From: an uncultured Bacteroides sp. | GTDB lineage: Bacteria > Bacteroidota > Bacteroidia > Bacteroidales > Bacteroidaceae | Direction: 5' to 3' | NCBI GenBank assembly: GCA_900544075.1 | Contig: UQTJ01000009.1 | Location: 1-64,000, forward strand | DNA length: 64,000 nt | Shown here: piece by piece, positions 43,015 to 51,749 of the stretch | Layout: every line of letters begins with the position of its first letter | How positions within the stretch are numbered: position 1 is the stretch's first letter | Notes under the pieces: model-generated | Database searches by the model: none | The model's input: only the letters and a program-made list of their open reading frames with translations | What the model was told of the DNA's origin: nothing | Made by a program: the position numbers and the translations under genes

Positions 43015-44259
43015 TTACTCATACATTTCTTCGCATCGTATATCATAAAAATGATTTGGAGTGCCGCAGTCAGGACAAAACTTGATAGTACTATTTAATT
43101 CACGACCATCTCTCTCACAATAGCATTTTATTGGCATTACTCCATACTCAACAAACAAAGCTGCTCCATTGGCAACAGCAACATCTTGTGTCTCTATAAA
43201 CTCTGGTGTTATCATGAATTCATTTTCAATCAATGTCTTTACCCTGGAAATGTTACTTGACCCACCAATAAGGACTACTTTATTGACATTTACCTTATTA
43301 TCGATAATACGCTGTTTCATCTGACGCAGTAAATTTGAAGCCTTCTCCATAGTAGGATTAATCAATGCTTCCCATTTATCTCTTGTAACCTCCATTCCCA
43401 AGAACTCATTTCCAGCCATTACATCCAGTCTTAACGGAATGTTGATATCATCACGAAAATGATCTGACAATAGTTCTTTATTATCTTTACAGTCTGTTTT
43501 CAGAAAAGTAATGTCGATAGCAGTCTCGTCATTACAAATATGATGTCCTCTTTCTGACAGACAAAGTTTATCCCATTCCTGATAGATTTGCCGGTCAATA
43601 TTCTCTCCACCACAATTATCATCACCACAGGGCTGTATGGAACAAAGGAAACCACTATATCTTTCTTCTACAAATGATAAATCTAATGTTCCACCGCCAA
43701 AGTCAAATATAAGAATATTACCTTCCTCTTCCTTAAAAAAAGAGTCTTTTCTTTTTTGAATATAGTTTACATAACCCATTGCAGCAGCCAGAGGTTCTTT
43801 CAGCATAACCACCTTTTTAAAGCCTGCCATGGCAGCCGCTTGCGTAAGAAGTTCTTTTTTGGTATGATCAAATACAACAGGATATGTAATACAAACATCT
43901 GTCACTTCTTCCTGATTAAAGACACGAAGTTCTACATTTCTTTTTATGTATTTGAAGAAATCGCAAATTGCCTTTACATAAGTTATATCAGGATTGGGAG
44001 TTGGCCGTCCGTGTCTGCTTAAATTTCGCTTCAAATCTTTGGCAATCCACAAGCAGTTTTGCGGAAATTGCCGTGCTATCTGATATTGGTTATATGCCCG
44101 CTGACCGACAGCCATCGGCTCATTCTGCCCCTCTCTGTAATATACAACGGTAGGTATCTTCACACTTCCATCTATTGCTATGGCACGTGCCTCTCCTTTA
44201 TCATCAACATAAGCAACTTTGGAAACAGTCGTTCCGAAATCTATTCCTATTTTGGCCAT
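43015..44259 (-). CDS. Hsp70-family ATPase domain with C-terminal zinc ribbon
   Basis: 414 residues. The Hsp70/actin-fold ATPase motifs are all visible: IGIDFGTTVSKVAYVDD (phosphate 1), ITYPVVFDHTKKELLTQAA, LKEPLAAAMGYVNY, ILIFDFGGGTLDLSFVE (phosphate 2), GGENIDRQIYQEW and VVLIGGSSNISRVKTLIENE (adenosine). After the ATPase domain (about 375 residues) there is no substrate-binding domain. Instead a short zinc ribbon follows (CYCERDGRELNSTIKFCPDC). It should bind ATP and perhaps zinc-ribbon partners rather than unfolded chains. Four bases separate it from the dynamin upstream. Confidence 0.88.
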   Translation of the reverse strand: MAKIGIDFGTTVSKVAYVDDKGEARAIAIDGSVKIPTVVYYREGQNEPMAVGQRAYNQYQIARQFPQNCLWIAKDLKRNLSRHGRPTPNPDITYVKAICDFFKYIKRNVELRVFNQEEVTDVCITYPVVFDHTKKELLTQAAAMAGFKKVVMLKEPLAAAMGYVNYIQKRKDSFFKEEEGNILIFDFGGGTLDLSFVEERYSGFLCSIQPCGDDNCGGENIDRQIYQEWDKLCLSERGHHICNDETAIDITFLKTDCKDNKELLSDHFRDDINIPLRLDVMAGNEFLGMEVTRDKWEALINPTMEKASNLLRQMKQRIIDNKVNVNKVVLIGGSSNISRVKTLIENEFMITPEFIETQDVAVANGAALFVEYGVMPIKCYCERDGRELNSTIKFCPDCGTPNHFYDIRCEEMYE

Positions 44260-44263
44260 AATT

Positions 44264-46171
44264 CTAATCGTTTAATATCTGTACAATTTCTTTGCGGATA
44301 GTTATAAGCTCACGCAAATGTTCAGTTTCTTTATTCCATTTTCCTTGAACTTCCAACCATTTATTCTTTTCTTGTTGTTTCGTTTGCATATCCATCTGAC
44401 AACGTCGGGTAAGTTCGTCAAGTTCCTCCTGAATTTGTCTTTTTCTACTGTCAATCATATCATCAATGGCTGAAGTTGCTGAATTCAAAAGATTATTGGC
44501 AAAGTTTCCGACTTTAGAGAAGCGACTACCTCCAGGAACATCAAGAAGATCGGACCTCATTTTCGTAATCATATTTGATATTTCCTTTTTCACGGAAGAC
44601 TTGATAAAATCTATATTTGCCGTTTTTCCTGTTGCAGTTCCTCCTAATGCAGCCCCCAAACCAGCTCCGACAGCTGTACCTATAGGACCAAAAAATGAAC
44701 CAAGAAATCCACCAATTGCACTACCCATACTCAGTCCCATAAATCCTCTTGTAAAGACATTTACTTTTTCACTTTTTGTCATTTGAGGTGCATTCAAAGA
44801 ATAAGAACCATTGAAACCCTCACAATAAACATGATCCATAGTTACATTTATTTCACTCAGGCAAGCATACACCTGTGTCTGGAGATCCTCGGAAATGCAA
44901 TCCCATTGAGCGGCAACATCATTGGATATAGCCTGAGGCAATGAGCTACATAATTTTGTGGCATCATCAGAAGAACTTATATTGTCAATGCTCGATAAGG
45001 CAATATTCCAGACTTCGCCTGTTTGAGAAAATATCTGGTTAACGCGATTTGAAGCGGAATTACAGATAGCACTTACCTCACGTACAATTTCATTTCGTTT
45101 TCGTCCAATCTCCCCGCTGTCTTCCTTAAAGTTCTCTTGCAAACGCTTTTTTCCTTCTTCCAGTCTCTGTTGAATATTTTTCTGGTCATCCATACAAGAT
45201 TGAAGCATATCGGACACTAGTTTATTGACTTTATTTACATAATTGACAGAAACGGACAAGGCATTATCTGTACGCAAGAGTCCTACCGCACGATATATGG
45301 TACGCATAAGCAGATTTTCCACATCATTATAACCGCTTTGGTGGTATGATGCCATTCCCAGAATTTTGTTTCCTGCAGTTCTGGCTTTCATCAAATTAGT
45401 AGAAGAAATTGGATATATACGAGGTGCTTTCAGATTTCTCTTTGAATAGATTTCTCTCAGAATCTCCTCGTTGCGTGTAATAATTTTGTTTCGCACTTCT
45501 TCCTCATATCGGTCTGTCTTTGTTATTACAAATAATATATACGGAGTAATATCAAGAATCCTGTTGATAAAAATCAGTTCTTGTTCAACTATCGGATTGG
45601 CATAGTCTAAAACAAAGACCACAGCAGCAGCTTTACTGATATAATTTTGGGTTATCTTCTCATGACTTTTATACAAAGAGCCTAATCCCGGGGTATCCAC
45701 AATATTTACCCCTTCAGGCAGAAAACCAACAGGCAAAGAAACCTGAATATATGAAATAGACTTTCCACCCAACTCCTGCGTTCCGTTGATGTTGGCATCA
45801 ACTTGTGAACCATATTTGGATAATTCCTCTCGTGAAATAACCTTTTCTGTTTTATCTGTAAAAACAAGTTTGTATGATTCCGTCTGACTATTGCTTATAC
45901 GGAACACTTGCGATGTGGCAATATCGCTATCTACGGGAAGTAAATTCTGTCCAATTATGGCATTGATAAGTGAACTTTTTCCTTTTTTCACTTCACCACA
46001 AACTACCACATTATACTCTTTATCATTCAATATTTCTTTTGCAATGTCAAAATCCATATCTGTTTTTGGAATCTGTTTTTCTTCATTAGCCAGATTTTCT
46101 ATTTTCTTCATTGCATTACTCAAACCTGTTTGAAGGCTTGTAATTTTTTGATTTAATTCGTTCTGGTTCAT
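44264..46171 (-). CDS. Dynamin-family GTPase 2 with glycine-zipper membrane segment
   Basis: 635 residues. The GTPase domain has G1 CGEVKKGKSSLINAIIG (near residue 60), G3 VDTPGLGSL and G4 ITKTDRYEE. A long helical stalk follows. At about 475-525 lies a glycine-rich hydrophobic stretch (GLSMGSAIGGFLGSFFGPIG, TAVGAGLGAALGG) like the membrane paddle of bacterial dynamins. A coiled-coil C-terminus closes it. It probably binds or deforms membrane in a GTP-dependent way. The start lies 11 bases after the zinc-ribbon/WG-like gene. Confidence 0.88.
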   Translation of the reverse strand: MNQNELNQKITSLQTGLSNAMKKIENLANEEKQIPKTDMDFDIAKEILNDKEYNVVVCGEVKKGKSSLINAIIGQNLLPVDSDIATSQVFRISNSQTESYKLVFTDKTEKVISREELSKYGSQVDANINGTQELGGKSISYIQVSLPVGFLPEGVNIVDTPGLGSLYKSHEKITQNYISKAAAVVFVLDYANPIVEQELIFINRILDITPYILFVITKTDRYEEEVRNKIITRNEEILREIYSKRNLKAPRIYPISSTNLMKARTAGNKILGMASYHQSGYNDVENLLMRTIYRAVGLLRTDNALSVSVNYVNKVNKLVSDMLQSCMDDQKNIQQRLEEGKKRLQENFKEDSGEIGRKRNEIVREVSAICNSASNRVNQIFSQTGEVWNIALSSIDNISSSDDATKLCSSLPQAISNDVAAQWDCISEDLQTQVYACLSEINVTMDHVYCEGFNGSYSLNAPQMTKSEKVNVFTRGFMGLSMGSAIGGFLGSFFGPIGTAVGAGLGAALGGTATGKTANIDFIKSSVKKEISNMITKMRSDLLDVPGGSRFSKVGNFANNLLNSATSAIDDMIDSRKRQIQEELDELTRRCQMDMQTKQQEKNKWLEVQGKWNKETEHLRELITIRKEIVQILND

Positions 46172-46182
46172 TGTGTATTTCT

Positions 46183-47913
46183 TTATTTTAAAATATATGC
46201 ATTTACATAAGGAATAGGAATTTGTTCAAATTTGTTGTCCTGCAAATTTAGCAATACTCCTCTTTTTTCATTGTAGCAAAGAGCTTTTTCTGTTTCACTA
46301 TTTGCTATATCCAAAATAACAAACCGTTCATTTAATTTTTTCCACGAAATCACATTCATTTCTTTTGGTAATATCAACTCACCTTTGATGTTATATAATT
46401 TATAGACTTGTTTTTGTCCCACCCAAAAGCTCACAGCAATACAATTTGTGGAAATTACATCATGTTCGCCTGCATAATTATTGTCTGTTTGAACGATTGT
46501 TAGTTTAAGTTCTTCATCAATAATACATAATTCTTTCATTTCACAGTCAAAAAACAGAACAATACCATTGTCATATAGACGAGGATTATCAATTCCTTCA
46601 GATGCGTGATGTTCATAAAGAACCTTACCTTCATTATCATATATGGTGATATATTCTCTATCATACATACCAAATCTTTTTAGACTATCAGATGCTCCGA
46701 TTGGATATTCGTTTTCATCCATATGATAAATTACTTTTTTATCTGTCCGTCTGATAATCGCTTCTTCATCTTCTATCATAAGATCAGATGAATTACCAAA
46801 ACCGAATCTGTATGCTTTGAGAAATTCATCTAATTCGTCAAAAGATCTTGGCAGCTTTTCTCTACGACATCTTATTTTCTGTTTATCATCTAAATAACAA
46901 TTACTTATGAAACTTCTATCGCTTAAATCATACTCTAAAATTCTATTTTTCCACTTTCGATAAGGATCTCCAATATGAAGAAGCAAATGATTTTCATCCT
47001 GATTAGTTATATTATAAAAATATGGAGGAATGACTTCTTCACCGTAAAATGATACTAACCCCATTAACCCCATTGTATTTATATGCCTTATTATAATATT
47101 AGGATTGTCAGAATTTCCATTTGGGAGATATCCACCTTTTGGAAAAGAATGGATTATGTTTTCATCTTTTCCTAAAACGACATAGCTGTCTGGTTGTTCA
47201 CTGTCATTTGATGCCAAGGTGATAGTTTCATTACCAGAAATTGCAAGCAACATAGAATATTTATAACCAGGAATATCCAATTTATCCCCTGTTTTAATAT
47301 TAATACTTGTAAATCCATCATTATAAAATAATGAAATATAATCTCCAACTATATCAAAGCTATATACTTCATATTTTAACCTGAATTGTGAGATTAAAAT
47401 TAGTCCAATTTGAGAGTCCTTTTTATATAAAATAGCGGACCTGCTTTGAACAACCAGAATGTATTGTCCATAAATAGATTCTTTTATTTTACATTGATTA
47501 TTATAAGTACATATTTCAATTAACTTACCAGTATTAGAAATATAGTATGCTTTAGAATTATCGGTAATTATAGGATCAGAAATTGCAGTTCTTTTATCGA
47601 AATTTTCTCTGATGCATCTATGTTCTTCCCATTTAAAAGGTTTATCATATAACAAATTGCAGTTTTTGTCAATAAATTTAAACTCATCAAAACCACCAGT
47701 TTCTAGCATTATTACTAAATTACTGATATTATTTGCAGATTTTGTTGATGCTGAAAAAGGATTGCCGCATCTTGGACAAAACTTAGCCTCAACAGGAACA
47801 TTTTCATATCCGCACTTCTCACATTTCTTTGTTTGTGATTGTAAAGGTTTCCCTGTTTCAGAACAAAATTTGGAATCGTCAGGATGTTCCTGACCGCAAT
47901 ATGGGCATTTCAT
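46183..47913 (-). CDS. Zinc-ribbon protein with beta-propeller/WG-like C-terminal region
   Basis: 576 residues. Residues 1-52 are the shared double zinc ribbon (MKCPYCGQEHPDDSKFCSET, KKCEKCGYENVPVEAKFCPR). The remaining 520 residues are repeated beta strands with recurring 'asp/asn-gly' turns (FDEFKFIDKNCNLLYDKPFK, IIRHINTMGLMGLVSFYGEE, MYDREYITIYDNEGKVLYEH), resembling a WG-repeat or propeller fold. It is cytoplasmic. The intergenic piece upstream is the same sequence as between the LRR genes, so this gene shares their duplication history. Confidence 0.75.
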   Translation of the reverse strand: MKCPYCGQEHPDDSKFCSETGKPLQSQTKKCEKCGYENVPVEAKFCPRCGNPFSASTKSANNISNLVIMLETGGFDEFKFIDKNCNLLYDKPFKWEEHRCIRENFDKRTAISDPIITDNSKAYYISNTGKLIEICTYNNQCKIKESIYGQYILVVQSRSAILYKKDSQIGLILISQFRLKYEVYSFDIVGDYISLFYNDGFTSINIKTGDKLDIPGYKYSMLLAISGNETITLASNDSEQPDSYVVLGKDENIIHSFPKGGYLPNGNSDNPNIIIRHINTMGLMGLVSFYGEEVIPPYFYNITNQDENHLLLHIGDPYRKWKNRILEYDLSDRSFISNCYLDDKQKIRCRREKLPRSFDELDEFLKAYRFGFGNSSDLMIEDEEAIIRRTDKKVIYHMDENEYPIGASDSLKRFGMYDREYITIYDNEGKVLYEHHASEGIDNPRLYDNGIVLFFDCEMKELCIIDEELKLTIVQTDNNYAGEHDVISTNCIAVSFWVGQKQVYKLYNIKGELILPKEMNVISWKKLNERFVILDIANSETEKALCYNEKRGVLLNLQDNKFEQIPIPYVNAYILK

Positions 47914-48034
47914 AAATTATTTCATTTTAATGTTTATCAGTCAGTTATTATCTCTGCGTCAATATTATCCGTTTCAAGAGCCTCAGTAATTTTATCTATA
48001 GTCTCCTCACTACAACCTTTCATAATAATTTTCT

Positions 48035-49324
48035 TTAAAGATGACAATCTTCAAAAACAGAAAGAGGTCCGTCTTCATTATTAAGTTTTTTAAGGCTACA
48101 TAAATCGAATCCACTAAGATCTAACCATTCTAAAGACTCGCAAAGTTGAAACATACCATAAATATTAGTAACTTTAGAAGTATTAAAATTACTAAGGTCT
48201 AATGATTTTAGGGAACGGCATATAGCGAACATAAAACTCATATCTATTAGATGTGAGGAATCAAAATCACTAAAATCTATTCTAGATATATATTCATAAC
48301 CATCTATATTAAAGCCATAACATAGTGTAGGTAAATCTTTTATAAAAATAGTATTATCTCCTTTGTTTAATTTTATCTTTTCATGATATTTGTAGCTATG
48401 AATTACAGCTCCATCGTCCATGCATGTAATTAAAATTTTATTATCATTAAAAAGTTTTGGACAATTATGAAACATATTAGATGTTTTTTCAACATTAGAT
48501 AAATCCCAAGTATTTGAATCAATTGTACTTAAGGACAAACAGCCCAAAAACATATTACTCATATCTTTTACATTTGATAAATCCCAATCATTAGCATTTA
48601 GTTTTTTTAAAGATTCACAAACATAAAACATCTGAGCCATGTTAGATACCAGTGATGTATCAAAATAGCTAAGATCAAGTTCTTCCAAAGAGCCACATCC
48701 CCGAAACATATTGCCCATATCTGTAACTTTGGATGTATCAAAACTACTCAAATTCAAAGACACCAAAGAGCTACAACCGCAAAACATTCCACACATATCA
48801 GTGACATGAGATGTGTCGAAAACACTTAGATTCAATGAATCTAAGGAGCCACACCCTCTAAACATGTTCGCCATTCTGGTAACTTTAGAAGTATCAAAGT
48901 TGTCTAAAATTATATCTTTAACATAATGTGGTTTGTCCAAATAATTAAAAGAAAAACCATACTGAAGCTCAGGGTACTCGTTTACGCAAATTATATTTTC
49001 TCCCTTCTTGAGCTTTAATTGCTTTTCACGTAAGAAATCATTATTTTCAGTCCAATGTCCTTGACCTATCTGAATTGAACAATCCCTTGAGCAAAAGATT
49101 ACTATCTGACTTAAACTTATATCACGCTGTTTATTAAAAAGATTTTCTTCTCTTAAAGAAAACGGTGTCCCACATCTCGGACAAAATTTAGCTTCAATGG
49201 GAACATTTGAATATTTGCATGCTGGATTTCCACAAACTTTTGCCTGTGGTGCAAGAGATTGTCCAGATATAGGACAAAATTTAAAATCGTCAGGATGTTC
49301 CTGACCGCAATATGGGCATTTCAT
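48035..49324 (-). CDS. Zinc-ribbon/DUF285 leucine-rich-repeat protein A (late frameshift)
   Basis: 429 residues. The shared zinc ribbon (1-52) is followed by two cassettes. Each has a short beta segment (LKKGENIICVNEYPELQYGF; LNKGDNTIFIKDLPTLCYGF) and then BspA-type DUF285 repeats of 26 residues (FDTSKVTDMGNMFRGCGSLE). The frame stops early: one missing base near 48044 (TGTCATC for an expected TGTTCATC) cuts off the last 36 or so residues. These are still encoded in the next frame down to a stop at 47937-47939 (SSLKKIIMKGCSEETIDKIT, ending AEIITD). No signal peptide, so it is cytoplasmic, unlike classical surface BspA. Confidence 0.78.
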   Translation of the reverse strand: MKCPYCGQEHPDDFKFCPISGQSLAPQAKVCGNPACKYSNVPIEAKFCPRCGTPFSLREENLFNKQRDISLSQIVIFCSRDCSIQIGQGHWTENNDFLREKQLKLKKGENIICVNEYPELQYGFSFNYLDKPHYVKDIILDNFDTSKVTRMANMFRGCGSLDSLNLSVFDTSHVTDMCGMFCGCSSLVSLNLSSFDTSKVTDMGNMFRGCGSLEELDLSYFDTSLVSNMAQMFYVCESLKKLNANDWDLSNVKDMSNMFLGCLSLSTIDSNTWDLSNVEKTSNMFHNCPKLFNDNKILITCMDDGAVIHSYKYHEKIKLNKGDNTIFIKDLPTLCYGFNIDGYEYISRIDFSDFDSSHLIDMSFMFAICRSLKSLDLSNFNTSKVTNIYGMFQLCESLEWLDLSGFDLCSLKKLNNEDGPLSVFEDCHL

Positions 49325-49347
49325 AAATTATTTCATTTTAATGTTTA

Positions 49348-49820
49348 TCAATCAGTTATTATTTTGGCGTTAACATCTGTTTCTTCAAGAGCTTTTATAA
49401 TATCATCTATTGTATTTTTATTACAGCCTCGCATAATGACTTTCTTCAAAGAATCGCATCCAGCAAACATCTTATTCATATTAGTCACATTTGAGGTTTC
49501 AAAACAACTAAGATCCAAAGATTCCAAAGAACAACACTCTTTAAACATCCTCTCATATCAATGACATTCGATGTATCAAAAATACTCAAGTCCAATGATT
49601 CCAAAGTTCTACAATCATAAAACATATAATTCATGGCAGTAATATGGGAGGAGTCAAAATAGTTCAAATCGAATGTTTAGATATTTCAACCATTACTTAC
49701 CTTCCAACCATATCTCAAGTCTGGATAACAATTTGTATCAATAATATTTCGTCCTTCTTCTAAATGTATTTCTGTTCTATCTTTATCTAAATATGTAAAT
49801 ATTGGTATTCTTTTTGAATT
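49348..49820 (-). pseudogene. Decaying second LRR cassette of gene B
   Basis: This stretch matches the second cassette of LRR protein A and the LRR region of protein C but is broken. Reading leftward: RIPIFTYLDKDRTEIHLEEG and NCYPDLRYGWKVSNG, then TGA in place of Trp (49686-49688) and TAA in place of Gln (49677-49679). FDSSHITAMNYMFYDCRTLE follows, then a one-base loss near 49550, and the normal family end with stop at 49348-49350 (KVIMRGC ... AKIITD). It was probably the 3' part of the gene at 49787-50767. Confidence 0.8.
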
Positions 49821-50767
49821 TCTTTACTGCAATTCCAAAACATTTCACTCATATCAATTACATTGGAGGTGTCAAAGCGACTCAAGTCTAAGGCTTCCAA
49901 GGATCTGCATTCAGAAAACATTAAACGCATACTAGTTACATTGGACGTGTCAAAGTTACTCAAGTCCAGGGCTTTCAAAGAACTGCAATACCAAAACATA
50001 GCGCTCATATCAGTTACATTGGATGTGTTAAAGCGACTTAAGTCCAAGAATTTCAAAGAACTGCAATAAGAAAACATAAGACACATATTAGTTACATTGG
50101 ACGTGTCAAAGCGACTCAAGTCCAAGGTTTTCAAAGAATCGCAATAAGAAAACATAAAACACATATTAGTTACATTGGATGTGTTAAAGCAACTCAAGTC
50201 CAAGGTTTTCAAAGAACTGCAATACCAAAACATAGCGCCCATATCAGTTACATTGGACGTATCAAAGTTACTCAAGTCCAAGGCTTCCAAGGAACTGCAA
50301 CCAGAAAACATACAACGCATATTAGTTACATCCGATGTGTCAAATTTATCCAAAATAATACATTCTATATACTCCGGTTTATCCGTATCCTTATTAAAAG
50401 AAAATCCATACCTGAGTTCTGAATAATCCTCTACACTGATAGTATTTTCTCCTTTCTTAAGACTTATCCGCTTCTCACGTCCTACCTTATCATCCAGCCA
50501 TTGCCCTATTTGAATGTAAGAACCGGCTTTTGAACAGACAATCACAATTTGACTTTGATGTGCATTATGCTGCCTATTAACGGTGCATTGTTTTTTGGCT
50601 GGGAACGGGGTTCCGCATCTTGGGCAAAATTTAGCTTCAATGGGAACATTTGAATATTTGCATGCTGGATTTCCACAAACTTTTGTCTGTGATTTAAGAG
50701 GTTGTCCAGATATAGGACAAAACATAAAATCGTCAGGATGTTCCTGACCGCAATATGGACATTTCAT
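49787..50767 (-). CDS. Zinc-ribbon/DUF285 leucine-rich-repeat protein B (truncated)
   Basis: 326 residues. The shared zinc ribbon is followed by LKKGENTISVEDYSELRYGF and about six nearly identical 26-residue DUF285 repeats (FDTSNVTNMCLMFSYCSSLK). The frame ends in a non-family tail (KEIQKEYQYLHI) where a frameshift near 49800-49820 joins it to the decayed second cassette, so this is a 3'-truncated version of a longer two-cassette gene. The repeats are so alike at DNA level (78-base period) that recombination between them is likely. Confidence 0.78.
   Translation of the reverse strand: MKCPYCGQEHPDDFMFCPISGQPLKSQTKVCGNPACKYSNVPIEAKFCPRCGTPFPAKKQCTVNRQHNAHQSQIVIVCSKAGSYIQIGQWLDDKVGREKRISLKKGENTISVEDYSELRYGFSFNKDTDKPEYIECIILDKFDTSDVTNMRCMFSGCSSLEALDLSNFDTSNVTDMGAMFWYCSSLKTLDLSCFNTSNVTNMCFMFSYCDSLKTLDLSRFDTSNVTNMCLMFSYCSSLKFLDLSRFNTSNVTDMSAMFWYCSSLKALDLSNFDTSNVTSMRLMFSECRSLEALDLSRFDTSNVIDMSEMFWNCSKEIQKEYQYLHI
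49861..50350. repeat. 78-base tandem repeats inside LRR gene B
   Basis: About six copies of a 78-base unit beginning CATTGGAnGTGTCAAAG on the plus strand (for example 49861 and 49939), each encoding one 26-residue DUF285 repeat on the minus strand. The high DNA identity points to recent expansion or gene conversion. Confidence 0.8.
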
Positions 50768-50790
50768 AAATTATTTAATTTTTATGTTTA

Positions 50791-51738
50791 TCAATCGGTT
50801 ATTATTTTCGCATTAATATTCGATTTTTTAAGAGATTTTGAAATATCATAAATTGTATCTTCTTCACAATCTTGTAAAATGACTTCCTTTAAAGAATAGC
50901 ATCCATCGAATATACCATTTAAAGCTATATCTTCAGTATCAATATGACCTAAATTAAGTCTTTTCAAGGAGCTACATTTTCTGAACATAAAATTCATATT
51001 ATATACTTGAGATGTATCAAAACTACTTAAATCAAAATATTGTAAAGATCTACATCCATCAAACATGTGTGCCATAGTTTCAAGAGATGAAGTATTGAGA
51101 TTACTTAAATCAATCTCCTTTAACTTCTCACAACCTCTAAACATAAATCCCATGGAAGTTACTTTTTCTGTATTTAAATTACCCAAATCAAGATATTGTA
51201 AAGACCCACATCCATCAAACATAGAAGTCATAAGTGTTACTTGTGAAGTATCGAATTTACTTAAGTTTATATGCTCTAATGAGCAACAATCTTTAAACAT
51301 TCCACTCATATCAGTAATATGAGAAGAGTCAAAATGGCTCAAATCGAATGTTTGGATATCCCAACCACGGCTTACTTTCCAACCATATCTCAAGCCTGGA
51401 TAAGAATTTATATCAATAATATTTCGTCCTTCTCTTAAATGAACTTCTGTTTTATCTTTATCCAAACATGTAATCGTGCAATCCTCATCATCTGATACTG
51501 TAACAATCAAATAGGATTTATCATCTTCCTGATTTTTATTATTTACATTATCTTCCTGAAAGGATTCCTGAGAAAAATCAAATCTACATCTTGGACAAAA
51601 TTTAGCTTCAATGGGGACATTTGAATATTTGCATGCTGGATTTCCACAAACTTTTGTCTGTGGCGCAAGAGATTGTTCAGATATAGGACAAAATTTAAAA
51701 TCGTCAGGATGCTCCTGACCGCAATGCGGACATTTCAT
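50791..51738 (-). CDS. Zinc-ribbon/DUF285 leucine-rich-repeat protein C
   Basis: 315 residues and intact. Shared zinc ribbon (MKCPHCGQEHPDDFKFCPIS, KVCGNPACKYSNVPIEAKFC), then an acidic linker, a beta cassette (TCLDKDKTEVHLREGRNIID, YPGLRYGWKVSRGWD), about five DUF285 repeats (FDTSQVTLMTSMFDGCGSLQ) and the conserved ending NAKIITD. It has one cassette only and is the closest intact relative of the decayed region at 49348-49820. Cytoplasmic; probably a binding protein. Confidence 0.8.
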   Translation of the reverse strand: MKCPHCGQEHPDDFKFCPISEQSLAPQTKVCGNPACKYSNVPIEAKFCPRCRFDFSQESFQEDNVNNKNQEDDKSYLIVTVSDDEDCTITCLDKDKTEVHLREGRNIIDINSYPGLRYGWKVSRGWDIQTFDLSHFDSSHITDMSGMFKDCCSLEHINLSKFDTSQVTLMTSMFDGCGSLQYLDLGNLNTEKVTSMGFMFRGCEKLKEIDLSNLNTSSLETMAHMFDGCRSLQYFDLSSFDTSQVYNMNFMFRKCSSLKRLNLGHIDTEDIALNGIFDGCYSLKEVILQDCEEDTIYDISKSLKKSNINAKIITD

Positions 51739-51749
51739 ATGTTAAAACA

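Noticed and set aside
48044..48044. Frameshifts as programmed recoding in the LRR and vWA genes
   Set aside because: No strong slippery heptamer with a downstream structure was found; simple indels or sequencing errors are more likely, and the decayed gene B also has nonsense codons.
49861..50350. Possible CRISPR-like array of repeated units
   Set aside because: The 78-base units are contiguous, have no unique spacers and encode DUF285 repeats in frame.
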